The notes: generated from the letters alone by a model not told the origin. A DNA stretch of 64,000 nt from Acetobacter estunensis (GCF_019083805.1 NZ_JAHRDV010000005.1:231364-295363); one strand, 5' to 3'. Positions 16,597-26,712 are shown, numbered from the stretch's first letter. Translations and numbers: made by a program.

Positions 16597-18411
16597 ATGA
16601 ACGCCACCACCAAGACAGATATGACCCTGCCCGAGGCCAGCACCGCGCTGACCGGTGCCGAGGTGCTCATGAAGGTCCTTGTGGATCAGGGCGTCGAGGT
16701 CATTTTCGGTTATCCGGGCGGGGCCGTCCTTCCCATTTATGACGCGCTGTTCCAGCAGGACCGCATTCGCCACATTCTGGTGCGTCACGAACAGGCGGCC
16801 GTGCATGCGGCTGAGGCCTATGCCCGTTCCACTGGCAAGGTGGGCGTGGTGCTGGTCACCAGCGGCCCCGGCGCGACCAATGCCGTGACCGGTCTTCTGG
16901 ACGCGCTGATGGACTCCATCCCTGTCGTCTGTCTGAGCGGACAGGTGCCGGTGTCCCTGATCGGCAACGATGCGTTTCAGGAAGCCGACACGACAGGCAT
17001 CACGCGCCCGGTCACGAAATACAATTATCTGGTCAAGCGTCCGGAGGATCTGGCGTCCACCGTGCATGAAGCATTCACGGTGGCCCGCACGGGCCGTCCG
17101 GGGCCGGTGTTGGTGGATCTGCCCAAGAACATCACCGTAGGGCCGGCGCCTTATGAGCCGCCGGGCGGCCCGGAGCGTGCGTCCTATCGTCCGCGCACGG
17201 AGCCGGATCACGATGCTGTAGCACGTGCTGTTGCGGCTATGGTGAAAGCCAAGCGCCCGCTGTTCTATGTGGGCGGCGGCGTGGTAAACGCGGGGCCGAA
17301 AGCCAGCGAGGATCTGACGGCGCTGGTGCATGAGACGGGCTTTCCCTGCACCGCCACGCTGATGGGGCTCGGTGCCTTTCCGGGCAGCGACAAGCAGTTC
17401 CTCGGTATGCTGGGGATGCACGGCACGTATGAGGCCAATCTGGCCACACATGACTGCGATGTGCTGATCGCGCTCGGCTCGCGCTTCGATGATCGTGTCA
17501 CGGGGCGCGTGGATGCGTTCTCACCGCATTCCTTCAAAATCCATGCCGACATCGATCCGTCGCAGATCAACAAGATCATTCGTGTGGACGTGCCGATCGT
17601 GGGCGATGCCGGGCGCACCATCGAACTGATGCGTGAGGAGTGGAAGAAACAGACGGCCAAGCCCGATGCGGAGGCGCTGAAGGCGTGGTGGGCGCGGATC
17701 AAGGCGTGGCGCGCGCTCGATTGTCTGCGCTTCACGCAGGATCCGTCCCCCGATGCCGTCATTAAGCCGCAGCAGGCCATCCGCCGCATCCATGAGCTGG
17801 CAGTCGAGACGGGCCGTGAGACCTTCGTGAGCACGGAAGTGGGCCAGCACCAGATGTGGGCGGCGCAGTTCTTCAGCTTCGAGAAGCCCAATCACTGGCT
17901 GACCTCAGGCGGACTGGGCACGATGGGCTATGGCCTGCCGGCTGCGATGGGTGCGCAGGTAGCGCATCCGGACGCGCTGGTGATCGATGTGGCGGGTGAA
18001 GCCTCGACCCTGATGAACATTCAGGAACTGGGGACGATCGCGCAGTATCGCCTTCCGGTGAAAATCTTCATCATCAACAACCACTATATGGGCATGGTCC
18101 GGCAGTGGCAGGAACTGCTCCACGGTTCGCGCTATTCCGAAAGCTACAGCGCGGCTCTGCCTGATTTCGTGAAGCTGGCGGACAGTTTCCATGCAAAGGG
18201 ATTCCGCGCCACGAAACTGAGCGAACTGGATGACACGATCCGCGCGGCTCTTGCGCATGAGGGTGCTGCGGTGATCGACATCTGCGTGGCCGAAGGGGAG
18301 AACTGCTTCCCAATGATCCCCTCAGGGGCCGCGCATAACGAGATGATCCTTGGTCCGGAGCAGGAAGAAAAAGGCGCGGGCATCACGGATGAGGGGCGGA
18401 TGCTCGTCTGA
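16597..18411 (+). CDS. ilvB: Acetolactate synthase, large (catalytic) subunit
   Basis: 604 residues from ATG 16597 (GGGGGAGA upstream). It condenses two pyruvates, or pyruvate and 2-oxobutyrate, using thiamine diphosphate and FAD, the first common step to Val, Leu and Ile. The catalytic Glu65 lies in 'LVRHEQAAVHAAEAYARSTG'. The ThDP/Mg segment is 'DVAGEASTLMNIQELG', with 'NNHYMGMVRQWQ' downstream. The 117-bp upstream gap contains two GC-rich hairpins but no T-run. A strong terminator follows the stop, before ilvN. Confidence 0.95.
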   Translation: MNATTKTDMTLPEASTALTGAEVLMKVLVDQGVEVIFGYPGGAVLPIYDALFQQDRIRHILVRHEQAAVHAAEAYARSTGKVGVVLVTSGPGATNAVTGLLDALMDSIPVVCLSGQVPVSLIGNDAFQEADTTGITRPVTKYNYLVKRPEDLASTVHEAFTVARTGRPGPVLVDLPKNITVGPAPYEPPGGPERASYRPRTEPDHDAVARAVAAMVKAKRPLFYVGGGVVNAGPKASEDLTALVHETGFPCTATLMGLGAFPGSDKQFLGMLGMHGTYEANLATHDCDVLIALGSRFDDRVTGRVDAFSPHSFKIHADIDPSQINKIIRVDVPIVGDAGRTIELMREEWKKQTAKPDAEALKAWWARIKAWRALDCLRFTQDPSPDAVIKPQQAIRRIHELAVETGRETFVSTEVGQHQMWAAQFFSFEKPNHWLTSGGLGTMGYGLPAAMGAQVAHPDALVIDVAGEASTLMNIQELGTIAQYRLPVKIFIINNHYMGMVRQWQELLHGSRYSESYSAALPDFVKLADSFHAKGFRATKLSELDDTIRAALAHEGAAVIDICVAEGENCFPMIPSGAAHNEMILGPEQEEKGAGITDEGRMLV

Positions 18412-18423
18412 CATGAACCCGTC

Positions 18424-18457
18424 GGGACCGCCCTGCACGGGCGGTCCCTTTTCTTTT
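18424..18457 (+). terminator. Strong terminator between ilvB and ilvN
   Basis: GGGACCGCCC (18424–18433) and GGGCGGTCCC (18439–18448) form a perfect 10-bp stem with a five-base loop, followed by TTTTCTTTT. It should stop most transcripts after ilvB. Confidence 0.85.
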
Positions 18458-18507
18458 GCCCGCGCGGCCTATACAGCCGCACCGATGTCGCAGCGGATGT
18501 TGAGTCC

Positions 18508-19077
18508 ATGAAACATATTTCCGGTCCGTCCTTCGAGACGGCACATCTTTCCGCCGATGGCTACGCCTGCGGTCCCGATACGCAGGTGCGCGCGGTGATC
18601 TCCGTGCTGGTGGACAACGAGAGCGGCGTGCTGGCCCGCGTCGTTGGCCTGTTCTCCGGACGTGGCTACAACATCGAGAGTCTAACGGTTGCGCCGGTCG
18701 AAGCCGAGGGCGGTCGTTCGCGCATCAACATCGTCACGTCCGGTACGCCGGAGATCATCGAGCAGATCCGCGCTCAGCTTGAGCGTCAGGTGCCGGTCTG
18801 CCGTGTTGCCAACCTGACGACGCTTGGGCCACATATCGCCCGCGAAATGGTGCTCGTGAAGGTGGTGTCCACGGGTGAGGCCCGAACCGAGGCGCTCCGC
18901 ATTGCGGAGGCGTTCCGGGCGAGGGCTGTGGACACGACCGCGAGTTCCTTCGTCTTCGAGTTGACGGGAGCGAGTGACAAGTTGGACAGCTTCATCGAAC
19001 TGATGCGCCCCATCGGACTGGCCGAGGTGTCCCGTACGGGCGTCGCCGGCCTGACCCGAGGCCCCCGCACGCTCTGA
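18508..19077 (+). CDS. ilvN: Acetolactate synthase, small regulatory subunit
   Basis: 189 residues. The N-terminal ACT domain ('VISVLVDNESGVLARVVGLF', 'RGYNIESLTVAP') binds valine in the family and raises the activity of the large subunit. The C-terminal domain is of the ALS_ss_C type ('EMVLVKVVST', 'FVFELTG'). About 20 extra residues precede the ACT domain. Also called ilvH in other species. It is separated from ilvB by 96 bp that include a strong terminator, so it may have its own promoter or depend on read-through. Confidence 0.93.
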   Translation: MKHISGPSFETAHLSADGYACGPDTQVRAVISVLVDNESGVLARVVGLFSGRGYNIESLTVAPVEAEGGRSRINIVTSGTPEIIEQIRAQLERQVPVCRVANLTTLGPHIAREMVLVKVVSTGEARTEALRIAEAFRARAVDTTASSFVFELTGASDKLDSFIELMRPIGLAEVSRTGVAGLTRGPRTL

Positions 19078-19134
19078 CGAATTTCCCTTTGCGGACACGG
19101 TGTTTTTTGCACCGGGTCCGCCGATTTCCACTGA

Positions 19135-20172
<1,038 letters not shown>

Positions 20173-20218
20173 TCTTTGTTTTTTGTGAGATGCGGGCTTT
20201 AGGTCCGCATCTGTGAAG

Positions 20219-20256
20219 AACCCCTTTCCTGTCTGGTGCAGGGAAGGGGTTTTTTG
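20219..20256 (+). terminator. Terminator after ilvC
   Basis: AACCCCTTTCC (20219–20229) pairs with GGGAAGGGGTT (20241–20251), including one G·U pair, and runs into six T residues. A smaller GATGCGG/CCGCATC hairpin lies just upstream (20189–20211). Confidence 0.85.
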
Positions 20257-20269
20257 TGAGAGGTGCTGT

Positions 20270-20992
20270 TTATTTCAGGCGAGCCATGGCGCATGGTTTG
20301 GGTGCGCCTCTGATTTCAATATCGGCCACACCTGAATCTAGGATCAGTTCGCTCAATTTGTCATAACCAAAATGCTTGGCTGTGAAAGGTGTTTTCAACT
20401 TTCCAAGGTTGACGCCAACAACTGAAAGAGCGGCCCATCCTGTCGCGTCAGCAGAGGCGCGAATGACCTTGCGCAGTTTGTTCAGATCGGTCTTTTCGGG
20501 AATACGTCGGGTAGAAAGACACTGTGTGTCTGAAACGGTCTTCGTTTTTTGCAAAGTATCGAAATAAACAAACGCGTCGCACGCTTTGATGAAGGAATGC
20601 GGTGTTTTCCGATCCCCAAATCCATAAGCTGTGACGCCCTGTTCTCGGATGCGGGTGGCGAGCCGGGTAAAATCGCTGTCGCTTGAGACAAGACAGAAGC
20701 CAGAAAATCGTCCTGTGTGCAGCAGGTCCATGGCATCGATAATCATTGCGATGTCGGTGGCGTTTTTTCCATTTGTATAAGAAAACTGCTGGATGGGGTG
20801 TATGGAATGTTCGAGCAGAACCTCTTTCCATCCGTTCAGTTGCGGTTTTGTCCAGTCGCCATAGATACGCTTGAGGTGAGCGCGGTCATAGGTGCGGACC
20901 CGGTCGAGAAGTGGCGTGAGGATGCGCGGTGTGACGTTGTCGCCATCGACCAGAACGGCTAGAGATTTTTTGTTGTCTGTTCAGGATTCCAT
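20270..20992 (-). pseudogene. NYN-domain / LOTUS (OST-HTH) RNase-like gene with TGA at codon 4
   Basis: From ATG 20992 the frame reads M-E-S-stop-T-D-N-K-K-S and then continues open for 234 codons. The downstream part is intact. The NYN nuclease acids are all visible: 'LAVLVDGDN' near the N-terminus, 'NGKNATDIAMIIDAMDLL', 'FCLVSSDSDFTRLATRIRE' and 'ACDAFVYFD'. A C-terminal OST-HTH/LOTUS-like domain follows ('GWAALSVVGVNLGKL', 'FGYDKLSELIL'). No ATG, GTG or TTG lies between the TGA (20983–20981) and the first conserved motif. The first usable internal ATG, at 20746, would delete the first catalytic Asp. The gene is either inactivated, initiated at a rare codon, or carries a sequencing error or frameshift near the A6 run at 20966–20971. 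Confidence 0.7.
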
Positions 20993-21120
20993 AGAAATGG
21001 AAACGCCTTTCCGCAAACTTGCAATGTCATGCAGAAGATATGTCTGTCTACACGGCTTTGCCCCCGTTCTCTGACGTGAGAGGATGCAGTCTGCACTCTT
21101 AATGTATGGAGATTTCACCA

Positions 21121-21471
21121 ATGACCATCAAACGCCTCGCCCCCGAAGAACGCCTCAGCGGTGCCTCTGTCTGCGGAAACATGGTTTATCTCGCAGGCCA
21201 GATTGCCGATGACACAACGCTGGACGCGGAAGGTCAGACTGCCGACATCCTGCGTCAGATCGACGCGCTGCTGGCCGAGGCTGGTACGAGCAAGAGCAAC
21301 CTGCTCTCGGTTCAGATTTTCCTTGCCGATATCAACGATATGGCTGCGATGAACCGTGCGTGGGATGCGTGGCTGGACCGTGCCAACAAGCCTGCCCGCG
21401 CCACAGTGGAAGCCAAGCTGGCCGATCCGTCATGGAAGGTCGAAGTCACAGGGATCGCCGTTATTCCCTGA
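21121..21471 (+). CDS. RidA/YjgF family protein
   Basis: 116 residues from ATG 21121 (GGAG nine bases upstream). RidA-fold proteins hydrolyse reactive enamine/imine intermediates; this one belongs to the YjgH/YoaB-like short forms. Visible features are 'VCGNMVYLAGQIADD', 'ILRQIDALLAEAGTSKSNLL' and 'MNRAWDAWL', with 'PARATVEAKLADPSWKVEV' carrying the conserved Arg and the usual C-terminal Glu position replaced by Val/Thr. Substrate unknown. Divergent from the broken NYN gene. Confidence 0.85.
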   Translation: MTIKRLAPEERLSGASVCGNMVYLAGQIADDTTLDAEGQTADILRQIDALLAEAGTSKSNLLSVQIFLADINDMAAMNRAWDAWLDRANKPARATVEAKLADPSWKVEVTGIAVIP

Positions 21472-21495
21472 CATTATAAGGATTTTTCCGGTGAG

Positions 21496-22482
21496 CTATT
21501 CCGCCACCCGGATGATGCGCCGCCCGCGAATGCGGCCAGCCAACAGGTCGTCTGCGGCATGCACGACATCGGGCAGGCGGCATTCGCTCACCACCGTTTC
21601 AAGCTGGCGCACATCGAGCAGTTCTGCCAGCAACGCCCACGCTTCCGTGCGTTCGGATGGGGGGCACATGACACTGTCGATGCCCATCAGACTGATTCCG
21701 CGCAGGATGAAGGGGGCGACGGTCAAGGGCAGATCCATGCCGGCGGCCAATCCACACGCTGCCACAGCACCCCGATGGGTGATGGAAGCGCAGAGCGTGG
21801 CGAGAACCTGTCCTCCCGCCACGTCGATGCCACCCGCCCAGCGGGCCTTTTCCAATGGTTTGCCCGTAGGAGCCAGAGTTTCACGTCCCAGAACTTCGCG
21901 TGCGCCAAGTCCTTGCAGCCACTTTTTTTCCTGCGTGCGTCCTGTAATGGCCACGACCTCATAGCCCAGTCTGGCAAGCAGCATCACCGCCACACAGCCC
22001 ACGCCGCCAGAGGCACCCGTCACTACGATAGGGCCGCGTGATGGGACGAGACCTGCACGTTCTAGCGCCATCACGCACAGCATCGCGGTATAGCCAGCGG
22101 TGCCGATAATCATCGCTTCGCGCGTGGTGAAGGCTTCGGGCAAAGGGGTGAGCCATTCGCCGCTGACGCGGGCATGGCCTGCGAAACCGCCCCAATGCCG
22201 CTCTCCTACACCCCAGCCGTTCAGCAACACCTTGTCGCCCGGTTTGAAAGCCGGCGTGTCCGAGGACAGTACGGTGCCCGCGAAGTCGATTCCGGGAATC
22301 ATGGGAAAGGATTTGACGATGGGGCCGCGCCCCGTGATCGCCAGCGCGTCCTTGTAGTTAAGAGTGGACCATTCCACCCTCACGAGAACATCGCCCTGAG
22401 GGAGTTGGCTGTCCTCCAGTTTGCGGAGACTGACGTGTTGCCGCCCATCGTTGAGGCGTTCGATCATTATGGCGTCAAACAT
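21496..22482 (-). CDS. acuI: AcuI/YhdH-type acrylyl-CoA reductase (NADPH), MDR superfamily
   Basis: 328 residues from ATG 22482 (GGAAGGA upstream). The zinc-free medium-chain reductase fold shows 'WSTLNYKDALAITG', 'FPMIPGIDFAGTV', and the Rossmann segment 'IVVTGASGGVGCVAVMLLARLGYEV'. 'LATLCASITHRGAVAACGLA' and 'ILRGISLMGIDSV' are typical of the YhdH/AcuI group, which reduces acryloyl-CoA to propionyl-CoA. The exact substrate is inferred from family only. It is convergent with the RidA gene. Confidence 0.85.
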   Translation of the reverse strand: MFDAIMIERLNDGRQHVSLRKLEDSQLPQGDVLVRVEWSTLNYKDALAITGRGPIVKSFPMIPGIDFAGTVLSSDTPAFKPGDKVLLNGWGVGERHWGGFAGHARVSGEWLTPLPEAFTTREAMIIGTAGYTAMLCVMALERAGLVPSRGPIVVTGASGGVGCVAVMLLARLGYEVVAITGRTQEKKWLQGLGAREVLGRETLAPTGKPLEKARWAGGIDVAGGQVLATLCASITHRGAVAACGLAAGMDLPLTVAPFILRGISLMGIDSVMCPPSERTEAWALLAELLDVRQLETVVSECRLPDVVHAADDLLAGRIRGRRIIRVAE

Positions 22483-22699
22483 GGGAATCCTTCCCTGTTT
22501 CCGCATCCTTGTCCTCACGCGAAATCAAGTGAGGCTGGACACTGTCATTATGTCCGATGATCGGTGTTATCGCTTGGTCTATGCCAATATTTTCGCGCGG
22601 CAATCACTTCACACCTGCGTGGCTGGCCGAGGCTGTGAATTGTAACAAAACATCGCACGATAGTGCTGTTTGGGATTGTAAAACGGGAAGGATCGCCCC
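22483..22699. other. Intergenic stretch upstream of the acuI-like gene
   Basis: Should contain the acuI-like promoter (minus strand) and that of the small plus-strand frame at 22700. No longer gene or clear promoter pair was recognised. Confidence 0.4.
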
Positions 22700-22813
22700 A
22701 TGTCAGTCGGGCGTGCCGGTTTCTTCTTCCGCACGGTGCGTCGGGCGATTCTGATGTTCTTTCCGTTCAGGAAAGCAACAACAGGATTGCCCGTTACGCC
22801 GCGTCATGCGTAA
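22700..22813 (+). CDS. Possible small protein, 37 residues
   Basis: An ATG preceded by GGGAAGGA with eight-base spacing opens a frame ending in TAA at 22811. The product begins 'MSVGRAGFFFRTVRRAILMF' and is basic and aromatic, with a short hydrophobic stretch. The ribosome binding site is the main support. No homologue is recognised and chance cannot be excluded. Confidence 0.35.
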   Translation: MSVGRAGFFFRTVRRAILMFFPFRKATTGLPVTPRHA

Positions 22814-22841
22814 TGCTGAAAATATTCTGATTTTGGAGAAG

Positions 22842-22918
22842 TGGCGCACCCGAAAGGACTCGAACCTCTAACCCCCAGATTCGTAGTCTGGTGCTCTATC
22901 CAATTGAGCTACGGGTGC
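22842..22918 (-). tRNA. tRNA-Arg (anticodon ACG)
   Basis: On the minus strand the acceptor GCACCCG pairs with CGGGTGC, the D-arm is TAGCTCAATTGGATAGAGC-like, the anticodon stem CCAGA/TCTGG encloses loop CTACGAA (anticodon ACG), the T-arm contains GTTCGAGTC, and discriminator G and CCA are encoded. 77 nt including CCA. Confidence 0.97.
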
Positions 22919-23007
22919 GTTGCGAGGCGCCTTATAGGCGGAGGAAAAACGCCCGACAATCCCCTTTTGTCATTTTTCCGAAAAAATTTCCGTCGTTGCG
23001 GAATATA

Positions 23008-24213
23008 TCAGGAAAAATGTGGCGCCATCAGCCGACTCCATGCCTGAGCAGGATCAAGCATGAGTTGCATAGCAAAGGTGAGCGCCTTTTTCTGCTGTTC
23101 TCCACATGCGGGTTCAGGCAGCATCGTGAAATACGCAGTCTGGGCATAGCCGGTCAGGCGACGGATCATCTCCATGGCTGCGAACCCCGCCATATCCTGT
23201 CGGATGACAGCCAGTTCGTCTTCATCGACACTTCTTCTGTGGCGCAGAAAAGCGGGCGCTAGATCGGCATCCGGAGCGCCGTTCGCACAGAGATGGCGAT
23301 ATTCCGATTCGAAACTCTCCGCAAACAGCGGCAGTGCCGTTGCCAGATGAGCGCGTGCGTCGGTGTCGGGCAGGGCAAATCCGGCCAGTAGCAGACTTGC
23401 GGCGAACATGCCGCAGTCGAAGCCGATGGGGCCGACCAGCGCGAACTCGCCGTCGATCACGGCGGTGTCCGTGCCTTTCACCATGATGGAACCCGCATGC
23501 AGATCGCCGTGCAGCAGAGCCTGCCGACTGGTGAGAAAACGCTCCTGCATCTGGCAGACAGCGTGGTGAATCTGCGCGTCCGTGTGAAGCTGTTTCACGA
23601 GATCGGCCAGCGCTGGGTGATGATGGTTGCGGGGATGCGCGCGATAGGGATCGCTCAGCACCAGATCGACGGTGATGCGTGTCAGCACCGTATTGCCGGC
23701 AAAGATCTGCTCGCGCCGCGCGCATTCTTCAAACGGGCCGCCACGCGGAGACGTGTGAAAGGCGGTGTGGGCGATAAAGCGCCCAATCCGGTGCGCCACC
23801 GGCAGCGGATCGTGGCCTTTCAGAAGCGCCGGACCGAGGGTCTCGTAACCGTCGAGGCAATGGGTGATAAGCAGATACAGCGTCGGGTCGAAATGCAGGA
23901 GAGCGGGGATGGCGTCGCCCACGAAAGGCGCGACGTTTTCCAGCCAGGCCTTCTCAAACGCGGTGCGATCCAGTGGCATCTTCCAGGACGGGTCTACGCG
24001 TACATGCGGCAGAGACTGCTTGGCGCACAGCGAACCGGTGGGGCCGTGCACCAGCCACACGGTGTTGAGATTACCGTCGCTCACTTCCCGGATGGACCAG
24101 TTCTCGGCCATTCCTCCCAGCCGCTGCGCCAGTGCGGGCACACTGACCAGTTCGGCGCGCAGCCCCTCGATATCGAGAGGGCGATAGGAAGGGGGCAGGG
24201 AAAGTGCGCTCAT
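23008..24213 (-). CDS. mtnK: S-methyl-5-thioribose kinase
   Basis: 401 residues from ATG 24213 (a TTG ten codons upstream is less likely). It phosphorylates methylthioribose in methionine salvage. Aminoglycoside-phosphotransferase-like kinase fold: 'EVSDGNLNTVWLVHGPTGS' and 'SLCAKQSLPHVRV' (ATP site), catalytic 'ALLHGDLHAGSIMVKG', and metal-binding 'AVIDGEFALVGPIGFDCGMF'. The family usually has Asp-Pro-Glu-Phe where this one has Asp-Gly-Glu-Phe. No other methionine-salvage gene is in the window. Confidence 0.9.
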   Translation of the reverse strand: MSALSLPPSYRPLDIEGLRAELVSVPALAQRLGGMAENWSIREVSDGNLNTVWLVHGPTGSLCAKQSLPHVRVDPSWKMPLDRTAFEKAWLENVAPFVGDAIPALLHFDPTLYLLITHCLDGYETLGPALLKGHDPLPVAHRIGRFIAHTAFHTSPRGGPFEECARREQIFAGNTVLTRITVDLVLSDPYRAHPRNHHHPALADLVKQLHTDAQIHHAVCQMQERFLTSRQALLHGDLHAGSIMVKGTDTAVIDGEFALVGPIGFDCGMFAASLLLAGFALPDTDARAHLATALPLFAESFESEYRHLCANGAPDADLAPAFLRHRRSVDEDELAVIRQDMAGFAAMEMIRRLTGYAQTAYFTMLPEPACGEQQKKALTFAMQLMLDPAQAWSRLMAPHFS

Positions 24214-24241
24214 AGAACTGAGCCTGCCACGAAGGGCAGAC

Positions 24242-24286
24242 AAGAAAAAAGCCTCTTTCCACTTCGCAGAAAGAAGGAAAGAGGCT
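24242..24286 (-). terminator. Terminator of the ProP-like gene
   Basis: AGCCTCTTTCC (24250–24260) and GGAAAGAGGCT (24276–24286) form a perfect 11-bp stem. On the minus strand it runs into TTTTTTCTTG. It sits between the transporter and mtnK, which are on the same strand. Confidence 0.85.
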
Positions 24287-24291
24287 GCGTC

Positions 24292-25746
24292 TTATGGCGC
24301 GGCCGGTCGCACCTGATCGACGGTGAGAGGCTGCTTGCCCTGCATGAGTCGATCCGCCTCATCCTCGCTTGCCACGGCGGGAGGTGAGCCGCGCAGCGGC
24401 ATGCGGGCGGTTTCTTTCACTGTCAGCATCGTCACGGCGCCGACCACGGCGGCCGCCATGAGATACCACGCGGGCATGTCGAGCTGTCCGGTCGTCTTCA
24501 CCAGCCACGCCGTCACCAGAGGTGTCGTGCCGCCGAACAGGGAGACCGATACGTTGAACGCGACCGAAAGCGCTGTGTAGCGAATGGGTGTGTAGAACAG
24601 CGCGGGCAGCGTGGACGGCATGGAGCTGGTGAAGCACACCAGCGCCAGTCCGAGCAGCATCAGGCCCGTGAAGATCAGCATGTCATTGCCGCTGCGGATC
24701 AGATGGAAGCAGGGAATGGCGAGCACCAGCAGCGCCAGACAGGCGCCGATGATCATGGGACGGCGCCCCAGCCGGTCGCTGAAATAGCCTCCTACCACGT
24801 TCAATGGCATCATCATCAACATGACGATGATGATGAGGATCAGCCCCTTGCTCTCAGGGTAGTTGAGCGTGACTGTCATGTAGCTCGGAATATAGGTGAG
24901 CAGCATGTAGTCGGTGACGTTGAACACCAGTACCAGCCCGATGCATTTCAGAAGCTGACGCCAATGCACTACGAGCAGTTCGCGCCAGCCGGGTTTCTCA
25001 AGCTCGCGTTTTTCCGCTTCCACGGCGTAGGCCTGAAAGGCCGGTGTCTCTTCCAGCTTCATGCGCATGTAGAGACCCAGAAGCCCGAGGGGGCCGGCAA
25101 TGAGGAAGGGAATGCGCCAGCCCCAACTCACCATGGCGGTCTCATCCAGCGTTAGCTGAAGAGCGGTCACCACGCCTGCGCCAGCCACGTAGCCCGCCAG
25201 TGTGCCGAACTCCAGCCAACTCCCCATCAGGCCGCGATTCCGGTCGGTGGAATATTCCGCAATGAAGGTGGCAGCACCTCCGTATTCGCCGCCTGTGGAG
25301 AACCCCTGCACCAGACGGGCGAGCAGAAGCAGCAGGGGCGCGCCAACACCGATTCGGCCGTAGGACGGGATGAGGCCGATGGAAAATGTCCCCAGCGCCA
25401 TCAGAATCATGGTGGTGGCGAGCACCTTCTGGCGTCCGTAGCGGTCTCCCAGCGGTCCGAACACGGCTCCGCCGATGGGGCGCACGAGAAAGGCGACGGT
25501 GAAGGTGGCAAATGTGGCGATCAGCCGCACCATTGCGTCATCGGATGGAAAGAACACCTTGCCCAGCGTGACGGCGATGTAGCCATAGACGCCGAAATCG
25601 AACCACTCCATGGCGTTGCCAAGAGCGGCTGCACCGACGGCTCTTTTAAGCATATCCGTGTCAACGACAGTAATGTCATCCGGACTTAACTGCTTTCGAC
25701 GCTTGAACCAGCCGAAATGCGGGTGAAGTGTGTCGTGAGTATTCAT
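24292..25746 (-). CDS. MFS transporter, ProP/metabolite:H+ symporter type
   Basis: 484 residues from ATG 25746 (GGAAGAGG upstream; a GTG three codons earlier is possible). Twelve membrane segments. Signatures of the metabolite:proton symporter group are 'GNAMEWFDFGVYGYIAVTLG', 'RPIGGAVFGPLGDRYGRQKV' and 'RLVQGFSTGGEYGGAATFIAE'. Closest in character to ProP (proline/glycine betaine uptake), but other family members carry citrate, alpha-ketoglutarate or shikimate; the substrate is not settled by sequence. Confidence 0.85.
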   Translation of the reverse strand: MNTHDTLHPHFGWFKRRKQLSPDDITVVDTDMLKRAVGAAALGNAMEWFDFGVYGYIAVTLGKVFFPSDDAMVRLIATFATFTVAFLVRPIGGAVFGPLGDRYGRQKVLATTMILMALGTFSIGLIPSYGRIGVGAPLLLLLARLVQGFSTGGEYGGAATFIAEYSTDRNRGLMGSWLEFGTLAGYVAGAGVVTALQLTLDETAMVSWGWRIPFLIAGPLGLLGLYMRMKLEETPAFQAYAVEAEKRELEKPGWRELLVVHWRQLLKCIGLVLVFNVTDYMLLTYIPSYMTVTLNYPESKGLILIIIVMLMMMPLNVVGGYFSDRLGRRPMIIGACLALLVLAIPCFHLIRSGNDMLIFTGLMLLGLALVCFTSSMPSTLPALFYTPIRYTALSVAFNVSVSLFGGTTPLVTAWLVKTTGQLDMPAWYLMAAAVVGAVTMLTVKETARMPLRGSPPAVASEDEADRLMQGKQPLTVDQVRPAAP

Positions 25747-26040
25747 GGGGAACACCTCTTCCTGCAGTGCGTTTTGAAATCTGTGCAGGGGATGTTCGTG
25801 GCTACTGTGAAACTGTTATCGGATCTCATGGCGCTGCATTTACACATTTCCGTCATGCGTGTCGAAAATAGGATATCTGTTGAAGAGACAACGCGCCGAC
25901 ACTGGAAAAGATCGCCCGTTTTCGAGAGGCCGGTGGAGGCGAGAGCGTATGACGCATTCCGACAACACCTTGGCCATTTCCGTGCGCTGTCGTTGGGATC
26001 GCGCTTGCGTCCATCCGCTCCCATGTGAAGGATGGCGGCC

Positions 26041-26712
26041 ATGACAGCTACACCCTCATCTCCTGCTCTCAAGACCGCTCTCGCCGGTCTGCACGGCGCA
26101 CTCGCCCGGGCGCGGGAAGACGTAACACCGTTCCGCCACTGGACGCTGGACGATGTGCTGCCCGAAGCTGCCTGTCAGGCTCTGGTGGAATGGGAACCCG
26201 AACCCACCTCTGTTGCAGGTGACACGGGTGGGCGACGCGAGACCCGCAATGGTGCGCGGGTGTTCGTGGAACCGCAGGCGCGCGCACGGGACGCACGACT
26301 GGATGTGATGGCGCGGATGTTCGATGCGCCCGAGGGGCGCGCGGCCATTGAAGCGTTATGCGACACCGATCTGGCGCATACGGCCTTGCGGCTGGAGCTG
26401 AGTCTGGACACAGATGGCTTCTGGCTGGAGCCCCATACCGATATTGGCGCCAAGAAACTTACGTTGTTGATTCCGCTCTCCGAGCATCCTGACGCCGAGC
26501 AGTGGGGCACGGATCTGATGAACGCGGAAGGTGATTCCGTGGTCCGCAGTTCGGGGCGTTTCAACAGTGGCACCCTGTTCGTGCCGGGTGACGATACGTG
26601 GCACGGCTTTGCCCGTCGCCCCATCGCGGGCTTGCGACGGGGGCTGATCGTCAACTTCGTGGACACGACATGGCGGGCCACGCAGGAATTGGCGTTCGGT
26701 CCCGCTACCTGA
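26041..26712 (+). CDS. 2-oxoglutarate/Fe(II)-dependent oxygenase-like protein
   Basis: 223 residues from ATG 26041 (GAAGGATGG upstream). The Fe(II) site is seen as HxD in 'WLEPHTDIGAKKLTLLIPLS' and a distal His in 'DTWHGFARRPIAGLRRGL', with a downstream Arg for 2-oxoglutarate. The double-stranded beta-helix spans about residues 110–215. Substrate unknown; similar small oxygenases act on proteins or on sugar-linked substrates. Monocistronic position ahead of the ETF genes. Confidence 0.75.
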   Translation: MTATPSSPALKTALAGLHGALARAREDVTPFRHWTLDDVLPEAACQALVEWEPEPTSVAGDTGGRRETRNGARVFVEPQARARDARLDVMARMFDAPEGRAAIEALCDTDLAHTALRLELSLDTDGFWLEPHTDIGAKKLTLLIPLSEHPDAEQWGTDLMNAEGDSVVRSSGRFNSGTLFVPGDDTWHGFARRPIAGLRRGLIVNFVDTTWRATQELAFGPAT

